Source: an uncultured Mycobacterium sp. (lineage in GTDB: Bacteria; Actinomycetota; Actinomycetes; Mycobacteriales; Mycobacteriaceae). From it: a stretch of 64,000 nucleotides of DNA. This document shows positions 9,251 through 17,181 of this stretch, one piece after another. A model generated the notes under the pieces. It made no database searches. It saw only the letters and a program-made list of their open reading frames with translations, and was not told where the DNA came from. Made by a program: the position numbers and the translations under genes. Where the stretch lies: contig FLQS01000089.1 of assembly GCA_900078375.1 (NCBI GenBank), forward strand, positions 109,392 through 173,391, in the 5' to 3' direction. Numbering within the stretch: position 1 is the stretch's first letter; every line of letters starts with the position of its first letter.

Positions 9251-10846
9251 ATGACCGGATTCACGCCCTTTCCGCCAGACCGCGCAGCGGCCTACCGCGA
9301 GGCCGGCTATTGGGCCGGCCAGCCCCTCGACGGGATCCTGCGGTCCGCCGCCGAGCGCTGGCCGGACCACCGGGCTGTCATCGACGATCGGTCCAGCCTC
9401 AGCTACGCCGAACTGGACCAACGGGCGGATGCCGCCGCAGCGGGACTTCACGCGGTGGGAATCGAGGACGGTCACACGGTCTTGGTGCAGCTGCCGAACA
9501 GCTGCCAGTTCGCCGTCGCACTGTTCGGGCTCTTGCGCGCCGGCGCCGTGCCGGTGATGTGTCTGCCCGGCCACCGCGACGCGGAACTCGCGCATTTCCT
9601 CGAAGTCAGTGGTGCGGTGGGCATCATCGTCGGCGGCGAGGCCGGATTCGACTTCCGGGCCATGGCCGAGCGACTACTCGAACGGGACAACGCGCTGCGC
9701 CACATCATCGTCGACGGCGAAGCGGGACCGCACATCTCGTGGTCGCAGCTGTGCGAGGGAGACGGGCAGCCCCCCCGGCTGCGTGTCGATACCAGTGGCC
9801 CGGCCGTCCTGCTGGTGTCCGGCGGCACGACGGGTGCGCCGAAGCTGATCCCCCGCACCCATGACGACTATGTCTACAACGCCACCGCCAGCGCGCGGGT
9901 GTGCCGGCTGACAAGCGCGGACGTCTACCTCGTCGCGTTGCCTGCAGGCCATAACTTTCCGCTCGCATGTCCCGGGCTGCTGGGTGCGATGACGGTTGGC
10001 GCCACTGTCGTGTTCGGCACGGACCCAAGCCCGGAAGCGGCGTTCGGGACAATCGCCCGCCACGGAGTCACCGCCACGGCGCTGGTGCCCGCGCTGGCGC
10101 GGTTGTGGGCGCAGGCCTGTGAGTGGGAGGAACAGCGTCCGACCACCCTGCGGCTCCTGCAGGTCGGCGGCGCCAAGCTGGGCGCCGACGATGCTCGGCA
10201 CGTGCGGTCGGCGCTCACGCCCGGATTACAGCAGGTGTTTGGGATGGCCGAAGGCCTGCTGTGCTACACGAGAATTGGCGATCCTGCCGAGATCCTCGAG
10301 CACACTCAGGGACGGCCGCTGGCCGAGCATGACGAGTTGCAGATCGTCGATGACGAGGGTGTTGCCGTGCCCGAGGGCGAGCCCGGCGAACTGTTGGTGC
10401 GCGGGCCTTACACGATCAACGGCTACTTCCGGGCCGAGGCGGAAAACCAGCGCTCGTTCACCCCGGACGGCTTCTACCGCAGCGGCGACAAGGTGCGCCG
10501 CCTCGCGGGCGGCTACCTGGAGGTCACCGGCCGAGTCAAGGACGTCATCCTGCGCGGAGGCGAGACCGTATCGGCGCTCGACCTGGAGAGCCACCTGCTG
10601 ACCCATCCGGCTGTTTCGGCAGCGGCCGCTGTCGGCATACCCGATCCGTATCTTGGTGAGAAAATCTGCGCCGCAATAGTTTTCCGCGGAAGTCCGGTCT
10701 CACTTGCCGAGCTCAACGACCATCTCGACACCCGAGGGGTCGCCGTGCACTGCCGTCCGGACATGGTTGCGCCGATGCCCGCGCTGCCGACCACGGCAGT
10801 GGGGAAAGTCGACAAGCGCACGATCGTCGCGCAGGTGTGCCCCTGA
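9251..10846 (+). CDS. mbtA: MbtA: salicyl-AMP ligase / salicyl-S-ArCP synthetase
   Basis: Activates salicylate with ATP and transfers it to the aryl carrier domain of MbtB, the entry step of mycobactin synthesis. The 531-residue protein matches remembered M. tuberculosis MbtA almost throughout: a start like TGFTPFPPDRAAAYREAGYW, the aryl-acid pocket stretch AGHNFPLACPG, VSGGTTGAPKLIPRTHDDY (A3-like), FGMAEGLLCYTR, YRSGDKVRR and the A10 lysine in TTAVGKVDKR. I chose the ATG at 9251, with AGGGAGC just upstream, over an in-frame ATG at 9212 that lies within the IdeR box. Divergent from mbtB and convergent with mbtI, whose stop is 7 bases away. Confidence 0.96.
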   Translation: MTGFTPFPPDRAAAYREAGYWAGQPLDGILRSAAERWPDHRAVIDDRSSLSYAELDQRADAAAAGLHAVGIEDGHTVLVQLPNSCQFAVALFGLLRAGAVPVMCLPGHRDAELAHFLEVSGAVGIIVGGEAGFDFRAMAERLLERDNALRHIIVDGEAGPHISWSQLCEGDGQPPRLRVDTSGPAVLLVSGGTTGAPKLIPRTHDDYVYNATASARVCRLTSADVYLVALPAGHNFPLACPGLLGAMTVGATVVFGTDPSPEAAFGTIARHGVTATALVPALARLWAQACEWEEQRPTTLRLLQVGGAKLGADDARHVRSALTPGLQQVFGMAEGLLCYTRIGDPAEILEHTQGRPLAEHDELQIVDDEGVAVPEGEPGELLVRGPYTINGYFRAEAENQRSFTPDGFYRSGDKVRRLAGGYLEVTGRVKDVILRGGETVSALDLESHLLTHPAVSAAAAVGIPDPYLGEKICAAIVFRGSPVSLAELNDHLDTRGVAVHCRPDMVAPMPALPTTAVGKVDKRTIVAQVCP

Positions 10847-10852
10847 GCCGGG

Positions 10853-12202
10853 TCACTCACTGCGCGGGACGAGGTGGGGTGCCAGGCATCCCATCTTCTC
10901 GCACGTCTCCTCGAATTCGCGCTCGGGTGACGACGCCGCGATGATGCCCGCGCCGGCGCGCAGCCAGGTCCGGGAATTGACTTCGTAGACCGCCCGCAGC
11001 GCGAGCGCGGCATCCAGGCCGCCGTCGGGGGTGAACATCGCGACCGCACCCGAGTACAGGCCGCGCGGCATTTCATCGAGCCGCAAAATCGCCTCTACCC
11101 CAGGTGCTTTCGGGATACCCGATGCCGTCACCGCGGGGAACAGCGCCTCAAGCGCATCCATCCGATTCCTGGCTGGATCTAGTCTGGCCCCGACGGTCGA
11201 GCCCAGATGCTGGACGCTGCCACGCTCCCGCACGGTCATGAAGTCAGTCACCGCGACGCTGCCCGGCTCGGCAACCTCGGCGATCTCGAGCATCGATGTG
11301 CGGACCGACAGTGCGTGCTCGACGATCTCCTTGGCATCCGATTCCAAGTCGTCACGCGCCGCTCGATCATGGGTGGTTCCGCGGCCGAATGCCCGTGTGC
11401 CGGCCAGTGGTTCGGTGATCACCACACCGTCGCTGTGCACTGCGGTCACCAGTTCAGGGCTGAAGCCCAGGGCACGGATACCGCCGAGGCGCATCAGAAA
11501 TGAACGTGCAGGCGTGTTGTGCCTGCGGCCCACGCTATAGGTTGCCGGGAAGTCGACGGTGAACGGAACGTCGACGCTGCGGGACAGAATCACCTTCTGG
11601 TAGCGGCCATCCCGGATCTCGGCGATTGCCGTCGCGACGCGGTCCCGGTATCGGCCGTGATCGACCGATATGTCCACCCCGCGGACCTCACGACTCAGCG
11701 CGCCGGGCCGTAGGTCCCGCACGGCTGCGCGCAACTGCTCGTCACCGTTGATGATCTCGATCCCGTCGGCCGAGACCAGAACGCGGCTGACGGGAGTAAA
11801 GATCCGGGCCAGCGGTGTGCCCGTGGGGATCTGGTCGAACAGCCCCAAGCGATGTGCGCCCAGCTCGAAGGACATCCATCCGAACGCCGGCTCGCCGTCA
11901 CCCAGCACGGTATCGAGCGCTTCAGCCAGCACTGCCGCGGGGCGGCCGCGCCAGGGATGGCTCACCACCGGACCACCGTCGCTGATGCGGCACTCGTCGC
12001 GATCGAGCTCGATCGATGCCCTGCTACCGATCGCGAGTGTCCAGCAGCCGTCCTGCTCGTAGACCAGATAGTCGGCGCCGACGCGCTCGGGAACGCCGGC
12101 GGCGAGCTGGGCAACGACATCCGCCGGGACCATTCCGTGCGGTAGTTCGGTCCACCGGGCCGCTTCGATCGGCGATCGGGGTACCGCGGTCACATCGGTC
12201 AT
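10853..12202 (-). CDS. mbtI: MbtI: salicylate synthase
   Basis: Converts chorismate to isochorismate and then to salicylate and pyruvate, supplying MbtA. The 449-residue protein is a chorismate-utilising enzyme with hallmark segments of mycobacterial MbtI: GRYQKVILSRSVDVPF, RSFLMRLGGIRALGFSPE, ITEPLAGTRAFGRG, DDLESDAKEIVEHA, TVRERGSVQHLGST and GIPKAPGVEAILRLDE. The ATG at 12202 is chosen although the frame stays open to 12310, because an IdeR-like box begins 5 bases upstream and the N-terminus then matches the family. That spacing suggests a leaderless or nearly leaderless transcript. Confidence 0.96.
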   Translation of the reverse strand: MTDVTAVPRSPIEAARWTELPHGMVPADVVAQLAAGVPERVGADYLVYEQDGCWTLAIGSRASIELDRDECRISDGGPVVSHPWRGRPAAVLAEALDTVLGDGEPAFGWMSFELGAHRLGLFDQIPTGTPLARIFTPVSRVLVSADGIEIINGDEQLRAAVRDLRPGALSREVRGVDISVDHGRYRDRVATAIAEIRDGRYQKVILSRSVDVPFTVDFPATYSVGRRHNTPARSFLMRLGGIRALGFSPELVTAVHSDGVVITEPLAGTRAFGRGTTHDRAARDDLESDAKEIVEHALSVRTSMLEIAEVAEPGSVAVTDFMTVRERGSVQHLGSTVGARLDPARNRMDALEALFPAVTASGIPKAPGVEAILRLDEMPRGLYSGAVAMFTPDGGLDAALALRAVYEVNSRTWLRAGAGIIAASSPEREFEETCEKMGCLAPHLVPRSE

Positions 12203-12206
12203 TGAT

Positions 12207-12225
12207 TGAGGGTAGCCTAACCTGT
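12207..12225. promoter_or_regulatory. IdeR-like iron box in the mbtI / GT2 divergent promoter
   Basis: TGAGGGTAGCCTAACCTGT matches the IdeR consensus at about 14 of 19 positions. It sits just upstream of mbtI, in the 107-bp region shared with the divergent glycosyltransferase at 12310, so it could control both directions. The first 11 bases recur upstream of the flavin monooxygenase (22904-22914, opposite strand). Confidence 0.65.
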
Positions 12226-12261
12226 GTTTTCGGTTGGACCTCCATCCGGTCCTCGAATAAC

Positions 12262-12280
12262 CCCATGTCACAGGCATGGG
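12262..12280 (+). promoter_or_regulatory. Short inverted repeat in the GT2 leader
   Basis: CCCATG and CATGGG arms of 6 bases are separated by 7 bases, about 30 bases upstream of the GT2 start and before its Shine-Dalgarno sequence. It could be an operator or a small RNA hairpin; nothing identifies a regulator. Confidence 0.3.
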
Positions 12281-12309
12281 TATCACGGATGTCTGGAGGT
12301 GAGGTCGCA

Positions 12310-13029
12310 ATGATCTCGTTCGTCGTCCCGACCCTCAACGAACAACAAACCGTCGCGAAGACCCTCGAGTGCCTGGCCTCCTATTCGGGCGAGCACGAGA
12401 TCATCGTGTCCGACGACAACAGCACCGATGACACCGTCGAGATCTGTCAGAGGTACGCCCACACGGTCGTCCGCTATGGCCGGCCCGAGAAGCAAACCAT
12501 CGCTGCGGCCAGAAACGCCGGCGCGGCCGTCGCCCGAGGTGATTACCTGGTGTTCGTCGACGCCGACGTCCTGATCCCGGATATCGACGATTTCTTCCGC
12601 CGCTCGCACGCCCGATTCCAGTCCGACCGCCGCCTGGTAGCGCTGACGGGCCAATGCCGGGTGGTTCCTGAATCCGCCACCGCAGCTGACCGATTCGTGT
12701 TCACCATGCTCGGTGTGCAATTTCTGTTGCAGAACAACATCCTGCGGGTGGGCGCGGCCAGTGGAAAGTTTCAGATGGTGGTCACCGACGCATTCGAGAC
12801 GATCGGCGGGTTCAACGAGAAGCTCGTCGCGTCCGAGGATATGGATCTCTTCCGGCGGCTATCCCGAGTCGGAAGAACCTATTTCGCAAGGGATCTGACC
12901 GTTTACCACTCCGGCAGACGCGCCAAGGCGATCGGCTGGCGCAAGCTTCTGTGGCAGTGGTTCAGCAACTCCGTCTCGGTGTTCTTCTTGAACCGATCGG
13001 TCAGTACGGAATGGAAGGTGATCCGCTGA
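12310..13029 (+). CDS. Family 2 glycosyltransferase
   Basis: Cytoplasmic GT-A fold enzyme of 239 residues that would move a sugar from a nucleotide or polyprenyl donor to an unknown acceptor. Evidence: N-terminal VVPTLNEQQTV, IIVSDDNSTDDT, the metal-binding DAD (residues 84-86, FVDADVLIP), and SEDMDLFRRL near residue 177. The C-terminal part is rich in Trp, Phe and Leu and could touch the membrane. A strong Shine-Dalgarno (GGAGGTGAGG) precedes the ATG. Its stop overlaps the ABC ATPase start (TGATG), so it heads a tightly coupled operon with an exporter, a second glycosyltransferase and an A-PCP-TE enzyme. Confidence 0.88.
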   Translation: MISFVVPTLNEQQTVAKTLECLASYSGEHEIIVSDDNSTDDTVEICQRYAHTVVRYGRPEKQTIAAARNAGAAVARGDYLVFVDADVLIPDIDDFFRRSHARFQSDRRLVALTGQCRVVPESATAADRFVFTMLGVQFLLQNNILRVGAASGKFQMVVTDAFETIGGFNEKLVASEDMDLFRRLSRVGRTYFARDLTVYHSGRRAKAIGWRKLLWQWFSNSVSVFFLNRSVSTEWKVIR

Positions 13030-13958
13030 TGATCGAACTGGAACGCCTCAGCAAGTCCTACGGCGGGGTGACCGCGTTGACCGACGTGAGCTTCACCGTG
13101 CCGACCGGCTCGGTGCTGGCGCTGCTCGGTCACAATGGCGCGGGCAAGACGACGGCGGTGCAGATTCTCTCGACATTGATAACGCCGACCGGGGGACGGG
13201 CCACCGTGGCCGGATACGACGTCGTCGAGCAGGCCGCGCAAGTTCGGGACAGCATCGGTGTCACCGGGCAGAGCGCCAGCCTCGACAACGTGATCACCGG
13301 GCGGCAGAACTTGACTCTCTTCGGTCGGTTGCGCGGCATGCGGCGCAAGGAAGCTCGACGACGAGCTGACGAGCTGATCGGCCAGTTCGAACTCGACCAC
13401 GCGGCCGACCGGCCCGTCTCGACCTACTCCGGGGGGATGCGGCGCCGCCTCGACATCGCCGCGGCGCTGGTCGTGACTCCCCAGGTGCTCTTCCTCGACG
13501 AACCGACAACCGGTCTGGATCCCCGCAGCCGCCGCCAGGTCTGGGAGTTGGTGACCGAGCTTGCCACCCAGGGCGTCACGGTTCTGCTCACCACCCAGTA
13601 CCTCGAAGAGGCTGACGTACTGAGCGATTCGATCGTGATCCTGAACTCGGGCCGGGTCGTCGCACACGGCACCGCCGAAGAACTCAAGCGTCAGGCCGGC
13701 GCGACCTACTGTCAGGTCACCCTCGTGCGTTCCGCTGATATCCCGCGCGTCGTCGCCGTGCTGGCCGATATCGACGACGTCGATGCCGACGACGAGACCA
13801 ACACCGTGTCGGTGCGCGCGCGCGACGGTGTCGGCACGCTCGCCGACGTCATCCGCCGCACCGACCAACTGGGCGTGGGCCTCGTCGACATCTCGCTGCG
13901 CAAGCCAACTCTCGACGAGGTGTTCTTGCATTTGAGCACGGCGGCGCTGACCCCATGA
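13029..13958 (+). CDS. DrrA-like ABC exporter ATP-binding protein
   Basis: ATPase of an ABC-2 type exporter in the daunorubicin/PDIM (DrrA) family, 309 residues. Walker A is GHNGAGKTT (residues 34-42), signature YSGGMRRRL near 138, Walker B LFLDEPTTGLD near 158, then the family's C-terminal extension. ATG overlaps the upstream stop, and its own stop overlaps the permease start (ATGA). Energises export through the two permeases that follow. The cargo is unknown; from context a lipid-like peptide or siderophore product is plausible. Confidence 0.92.
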   Translation: MIELERLSKSYGGVTALTDVSFTVPTGSVLALLGHNGAGKTTAVQILSTLITPTGGRATVAGYDVVEQAAQVRDSIGVTGQSASLDNVITGRQNLTLFGRLRGMRRKEARRRADELIGQFELDHAADRPVSTYSGGMRRRLDIAAALVVTPQVLFLDEPTTGLDPRSRRQVWELVTELATQGVTVLLTTQYLEEADVLSDSIVILNSGRVVAHGTAEELKRQAGATYCQVTLVRSADIPRVVAVLADIDDVDADDETNTVSVRARDGVGTLADVIRRTDQLGVGLVDISLRKPTLDEVFLHLSTAALTP

Positions 13959-14695
13959 CCGCGATCACCGCGCTGACGGAACGAATCGTGCACACCGCGG
14001 TGCGCGATTTCGACCTGGCGCTGGGCATCCTGGTCCCGGTGGGCACCCTGCTGGGGCTCAACGGCGCGTTGCGATATGTCATCAACACCGGTGAGATGAG
14101 TTACGCCGAGTACCTTGTGCCGGCCATCATCGTCCAGGCCATGCTGCTCGGCGCGGTGACCTCCGCCGATCGGGCCGGTCGGGAACAAGCCTCGGGCCTC
14201 ACGGCCCGGCTACGGACACAACCCATTTCGCTACTCGCACCGATGATCGCGCGAATGCTGTACTGCCTTCTTCGCGGGGTGCTGTCACTGGCCGCAGCGC
14301 TTGCGACCGCCTATCTACTGGGTTTCCGGTTGACCGGCGGCGTTGCCTGCACTGTCGCGTTTATTGCCATCCCGCTGTGCCTGACCTTGGCGCTTTCACT
14401 GGGCGCCGACGCCACCGGCACCTGGCTTCGCAGAATCGGCGGGAGTCAACTCCTGCTGATGCCACAGCTGATCCTGATTCTGGTCTCGACGGGACTGGCT
14501 CCCGCCGAAGCCTTTCCGAACTGGGTGCAGCCTTTCGTCCGGCACCAGCCGGTCTCCCAGGTGACCGACACCATCCGCGTACTGGCCGTCGGCCACGTCG
14601 CGGGCAGTCGCGTAGTGATCACTGCGGCGTGGTGTCTGGGTCTCCTCCTCATCTTCGGGATCGTCGCGGTCCGCGTGCAACGGCGGCCGGTGTGA
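13955..14695 (+). CDS. ABC-2 type permease (DrrB-like)
   Basis: Integral membrane protein of 246 residues with about six hydrophobic segments, among them LGILVPVGTLLGLNGAL, YLVPAIIVQAMLLGAVTSA and a C-terminal AWCLGLLLIFGIVAVRV. The organisation is that of DrrB/DrrC permeases, including the conserved loop before the last helix (FPNWVQPFVRHQPVSQVTD). Start overlaps the ATPase stop by 4 bases. Pairs with the next permease to form a heterodimeric export channel. Confidence 0.88.
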   Translation: MTAITALTERIVHTAVRDFDLALGILVPVGTLLGLNGALRYVINTGEMSYAEYLVPAIIVQAMLLGAVTSADRAGREQASGLTARLRTQPISLLAPMIARMLYCLLRGVLSLAAALATAYLLGFRLTGGVACTVAFIAIPLCLTLALSLGADATGTWLRRIGGSQLLLMPQLILILVSTGLAPAEAFPNWVQPFVRHQPVSQVTDTIRVLAVGHVAGSRVVITAAWCLGLLLIFGIVAVRVQRRPV

Positions 14696-15486
14696 GGACA
14701 GGCACCGCGATCCATCGGCGGATCATGCCCGCCGTTATCCTCACCGAGCGCATGTTCATGCACTGGCGGCTGCATCCGATGGTGCCGCTGCAGTCCGTGC
14801 TGCTGCCAACCCTGTTGCTGTTGACCTATTACCTGGTGGTCAGCAAGTCGATGATGCTGGCAACCGGGTCCGACAACCTCGCCACGCTCGTGCCGATGTG
14901 CATCGTCGCCGGCACCATGATGGGGACGCTCAACGCTGGCTTTCACATACCCGGCGAACGCGACAGCGGACTGCTGAGCCGGTTCTGGGTGATGCCGGTG
15001 CACCGGGGCAGCTTCCTGGCCGGCACGGTGCTAGCCGAAGCGGCGCAGACGTTGGGCGCCGGCTTCTTCATCCTGCTGGTCGGCATGTCGCTCGGGTTGC
15101 GATTCGAGGGTCCCTGGCTTGCCGCCATCGCTTTCCTGCTGATCCCGGTACTGGTCACCATCGTCTTCGCCACCATCGTCATCGCCGTCGCGGTTCGCAC
15201 GCACAGCGCCCCGCTGCTCACCCTGTTGGGGGGCGCGGCAATCGGTTTGGCGTTCTGCACCGGCGGGGTGGCACCACTCGAGCACTTCCCAGCCTGGGTT
15301 CAACCCATTGCGCGCGCCCAACCGCTCACCCCCGTCATCGACGCGATGCGCGCACTCGTCGAGGGTGAGCCGGCCGGCCGCTCACTGCTCATCGGCTTGG
15401 CGTGGTTGATCGGACTGGCGGCGGTATTCGGACCACTGGCCGTGCGGGGGTATCGGGCCGCGGCACAGTCCGGTGGCGCAGGCTGA
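14692..15486 (+). CDS. ABC-2 type permease (DrrC-like)
   Basis: Second membrane subunit of the exporter, 264 residues from a GTG at 14692 that overlaps the previous stop (GTGA). An ATG at 14725 is the alternative start. Six hydrophobic segments are visible, for example LLPTLLLLTYYLVV and LLTLLGGAAIGLAFCTGG, plus the family loop FPAWVQPIARAQPLTPVID before the last helix. Shares that loop with the DrrB-like protein, as expected for related half-permeases. Confidence 0.87.
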   Translation: MRTGTAIHRRIMPAVILTERMFMHWRLHPMVPLQSVLLPTLLLLTYYLVVSKSMMLATGSDNLATLVPMCIVAGTMMGTLNAGFHIPGERDSGLLSRFWVMPVHRGSFLAGTVLAEAAQTLGAGFFILLVGMSLGLRFEGPWLAAIAFLLIPVLVTIVFATIVIAVAVRTHSAPLLTLLGGAAIGLAFCTGGVAPLEHFPAWVQPIARAQPLTPVIDAMRALVEGEPAGRSLLIGLAWLIGLAAVFGPLAVRGYRAAAQSGGAG

Positions 15487-15807
15487 CGCGCCAAGCGTCG
15501 TCGTGGATACCCGATTTCAGCAACTCAGCAGAGGCGACCGTTGCGACAAGAAATCGGCGGCATCAACGGTGGATGTTCGCGAACACATTCGTCGTCCGCG
15601 TAGCGCCCAGACGTAGCCCCCACAGCGGGCTCCAAGCCAGCCATAATGGCCACAACCAAGCGCCGGACGACCATCCGGCACAGGGCGGTGACCCGCCGTG
15701 CTTGAGCGCGCCATAGCCGGCGGCCTGCCCGAGCATATGACCAAATGGCATGACCCGGCTGATTTTCGGTGCGCGCGTGCGCTCGCCGGGAGGAGGAAAC
15801 CGACGCG
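15487..15807. other. 321-bp gap between exporter and glycosyltransferase genes
   Basis: No convincing gene on the plus strand. It ends in a strong Shine-Dalgarno (GGAGGAGG, 15790-15797) for the gene at 15808. On the minus strand there is one possible short coding frame (listed separately). The break suggests a second promoter for the glycosyltransferase and A-PCP-TE genes. Confidence 0.5.
15563..15751 (-). CDS. Possible small hydrophobic protein (uncertain)
   Basis: ATG at 15751 opens a 62-residue frame with a Trp-rich hydrophobic middle (SGAWLWPLWLAWSPLWGLRLG) that could cross or lie on a membrane, and a polar tail ending FANIHR. It is antisense to the exporter operon and not recognised as a known family. 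No good Shine-Dalgarno is visible, and an open frame this short can arise by chance at this GC content. Confidence 0.2.
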   Translation of the reverse strand: MPFGHMLGQAAGYGALKHGGSPPCAGWSSGAWLWPLWLAWSPLWGLRLGATRTTNVFANIHR

Positions 15808-17181
15808 ATGAAGTTCGCGATAGCCGTGCACGGCACCCGGGGCGACGTCGAACCGTGTACGGCGGTGGCACTCGAACTGATTCGCCGCGGTCACGACGTA
15901 TCGATAGCGGTCCCACCCAATTTGGTCCCCTTCGTCCAGGCCTGCGGCATCGGGCCGGCGCTGCCCTACGGTGTGGATTCCCAGCAACAACTCGAGGCGT
16001 CGATCTTCCGCAAGTCCTGGGGGGTGCGAAACCCACGCAGGGAATGGCGCGAGCTCGCGGACTATCTGAGTCAGGGCTGGGCAGAGATGAGCACCACCCT
16101 GGTCAGCCTGGCCCAGGATGCCGATCTGATCCTGACCGGCACCACCTATCAGGAGGTGGCCGCCAACGTCGCCGAGCACCTCGACAAACCGCTGGCGGCC
16201 CTGCACTACTTCCCATTTCGCGCGAACAGCGTGATGTTCCCGCGTGTGCCCGGCTGGCTGGCCCGCACGATCTGGCCGGTCGCCGAGTCACTGTATTGGC
16301 GCTTGATGAAGCGCGCCGAGGTCGCGCAGCGATCCGAGCTGGGATTGCCGCGAACGCGGACGCGAGCGATCCGCCGCATCGTCGAGTTGAGCGCGGTGGA
16401 GATCCAGGCCTATGACCCACTGTTTTTCGACGGCCTGGCGCAGGAATGGGCTGGCCGCCGACCGCTGATCGGCTCCCTCACGCTGCAGCTCGACACCGAC
16501 AACGACGCGCAAACCGAATCGTGGATCAACGAAGGCGCACCGCCTATCTATTTCGGGTTCGGCAGCATGCCGATCGAATGCCCAACTGCGGCGGTGGCGA
16601 TGATCACGAAGGTGTGCGCCGAGCTGGGTGAACGTGCCCTGATCTGTTCGGGGGTATGGGATATCCCCGACACCTCGACTCCGCGGGTACGTGTCGTGCG
16701 CAACGTCAGTCACGCTGCGGTCTTTCCGAAATGCCGTGCCGTGGTTCACCACGGCGGAGCAGGCACCACTGCGGCCGGCCTGCGCGCGGGGATGCCCACG
16801 TTCATCTTGTGGATCAGCGCCGAGCAGCCGCTGTGGGCCAAGCGGGTCACGAAGCTCGGTGTCGGTACGTCCGAACGCTTTTCGATCGCCACCGCCGAAT
16901 CGATCCGGGCCGGGCTGCAGACCGTGCTGGCGCCGCAGTGCCGGCAGCGTGCCGCCAAGATCGCCGAGGAGATGACCGCCCCGCAGGACAGTGTCTCGGC
17001 AGCGGCCGACCTCCTCGAGGCTGCGGCACGCGACGGGCGTTCAGTCGCAAAGCAATCACGGGTGCCGAATCCCGTTCGACACCAACCGGTCCACCGCCAC
17101 GAGCGCGAGATGTTTCCGGCGGCAGTCGACATCGGACCACGCGACGTGATGACCGACCGTCGGATCCACATTGTCGAGTGA
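15808..17181 (+). CDS. MGT-type (UGT/GT1) glycosyltransferase
   Basis: GT-B fold glycosyltransferase of 457 residues in the family that includes mycobacterial glycopeptidolipid sugar transferases and macrolide glycosyltransferases. N-terminus FAIAVHGTRGDVEPCTAVA is the typical acceptor-side start. The C-terminal donor-binding motif is VVHHGGAGTTAAGLRAG near residue 312, followed by a Q-containing segment (ISAEQPLWAKR). Excellent Shine-Dalgarno 11 bases upstream. It probably decorates the same molecule as the GT2 enzyme or the exporter cargo, but the acceptor cannot be read from sequence. Its last 11 bases overlap the next gene. Confidence 0.9.
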   Translation: MKFAIAVHGTRGDVEPCTAVALELIRRGHDVSIAVPPNLVPFVQACGIGPALPYGVDSQQQLEASIFRKSWGVRNPRREWRELADYLSQGWAEMSTTLVSLAQDADLILTGTTYQEVAANVAEHLDKPLAALHYFPFRANSVMFPRVPGWLARTIWPVAESLYWRLMKRAEVAQRSELGLPRTRTRAIRRIVELSAVEIQAYDPLFFDGLAQEWAGRRPLIGSLTLQLDTDNDAQTESWINEGAPPIYFGFGSMPIECPTAAVAMITKVCAELGERALICSGVWDIPDTSTPRVRVVRNVSHAAVFPKCRAVVHHGGAGTTAAGLRAGMPTFILWISAEQPLWAKRVTKLGVGTSERFSIATAESIRAGLQTVLAPQCRQRAAKIAEEMTAPQDSVSAAADLLEAAARDGRSVAKQSRVPNPVRHQPVHRHEREMFPAAVDIGPRDVMTDRRIHIVE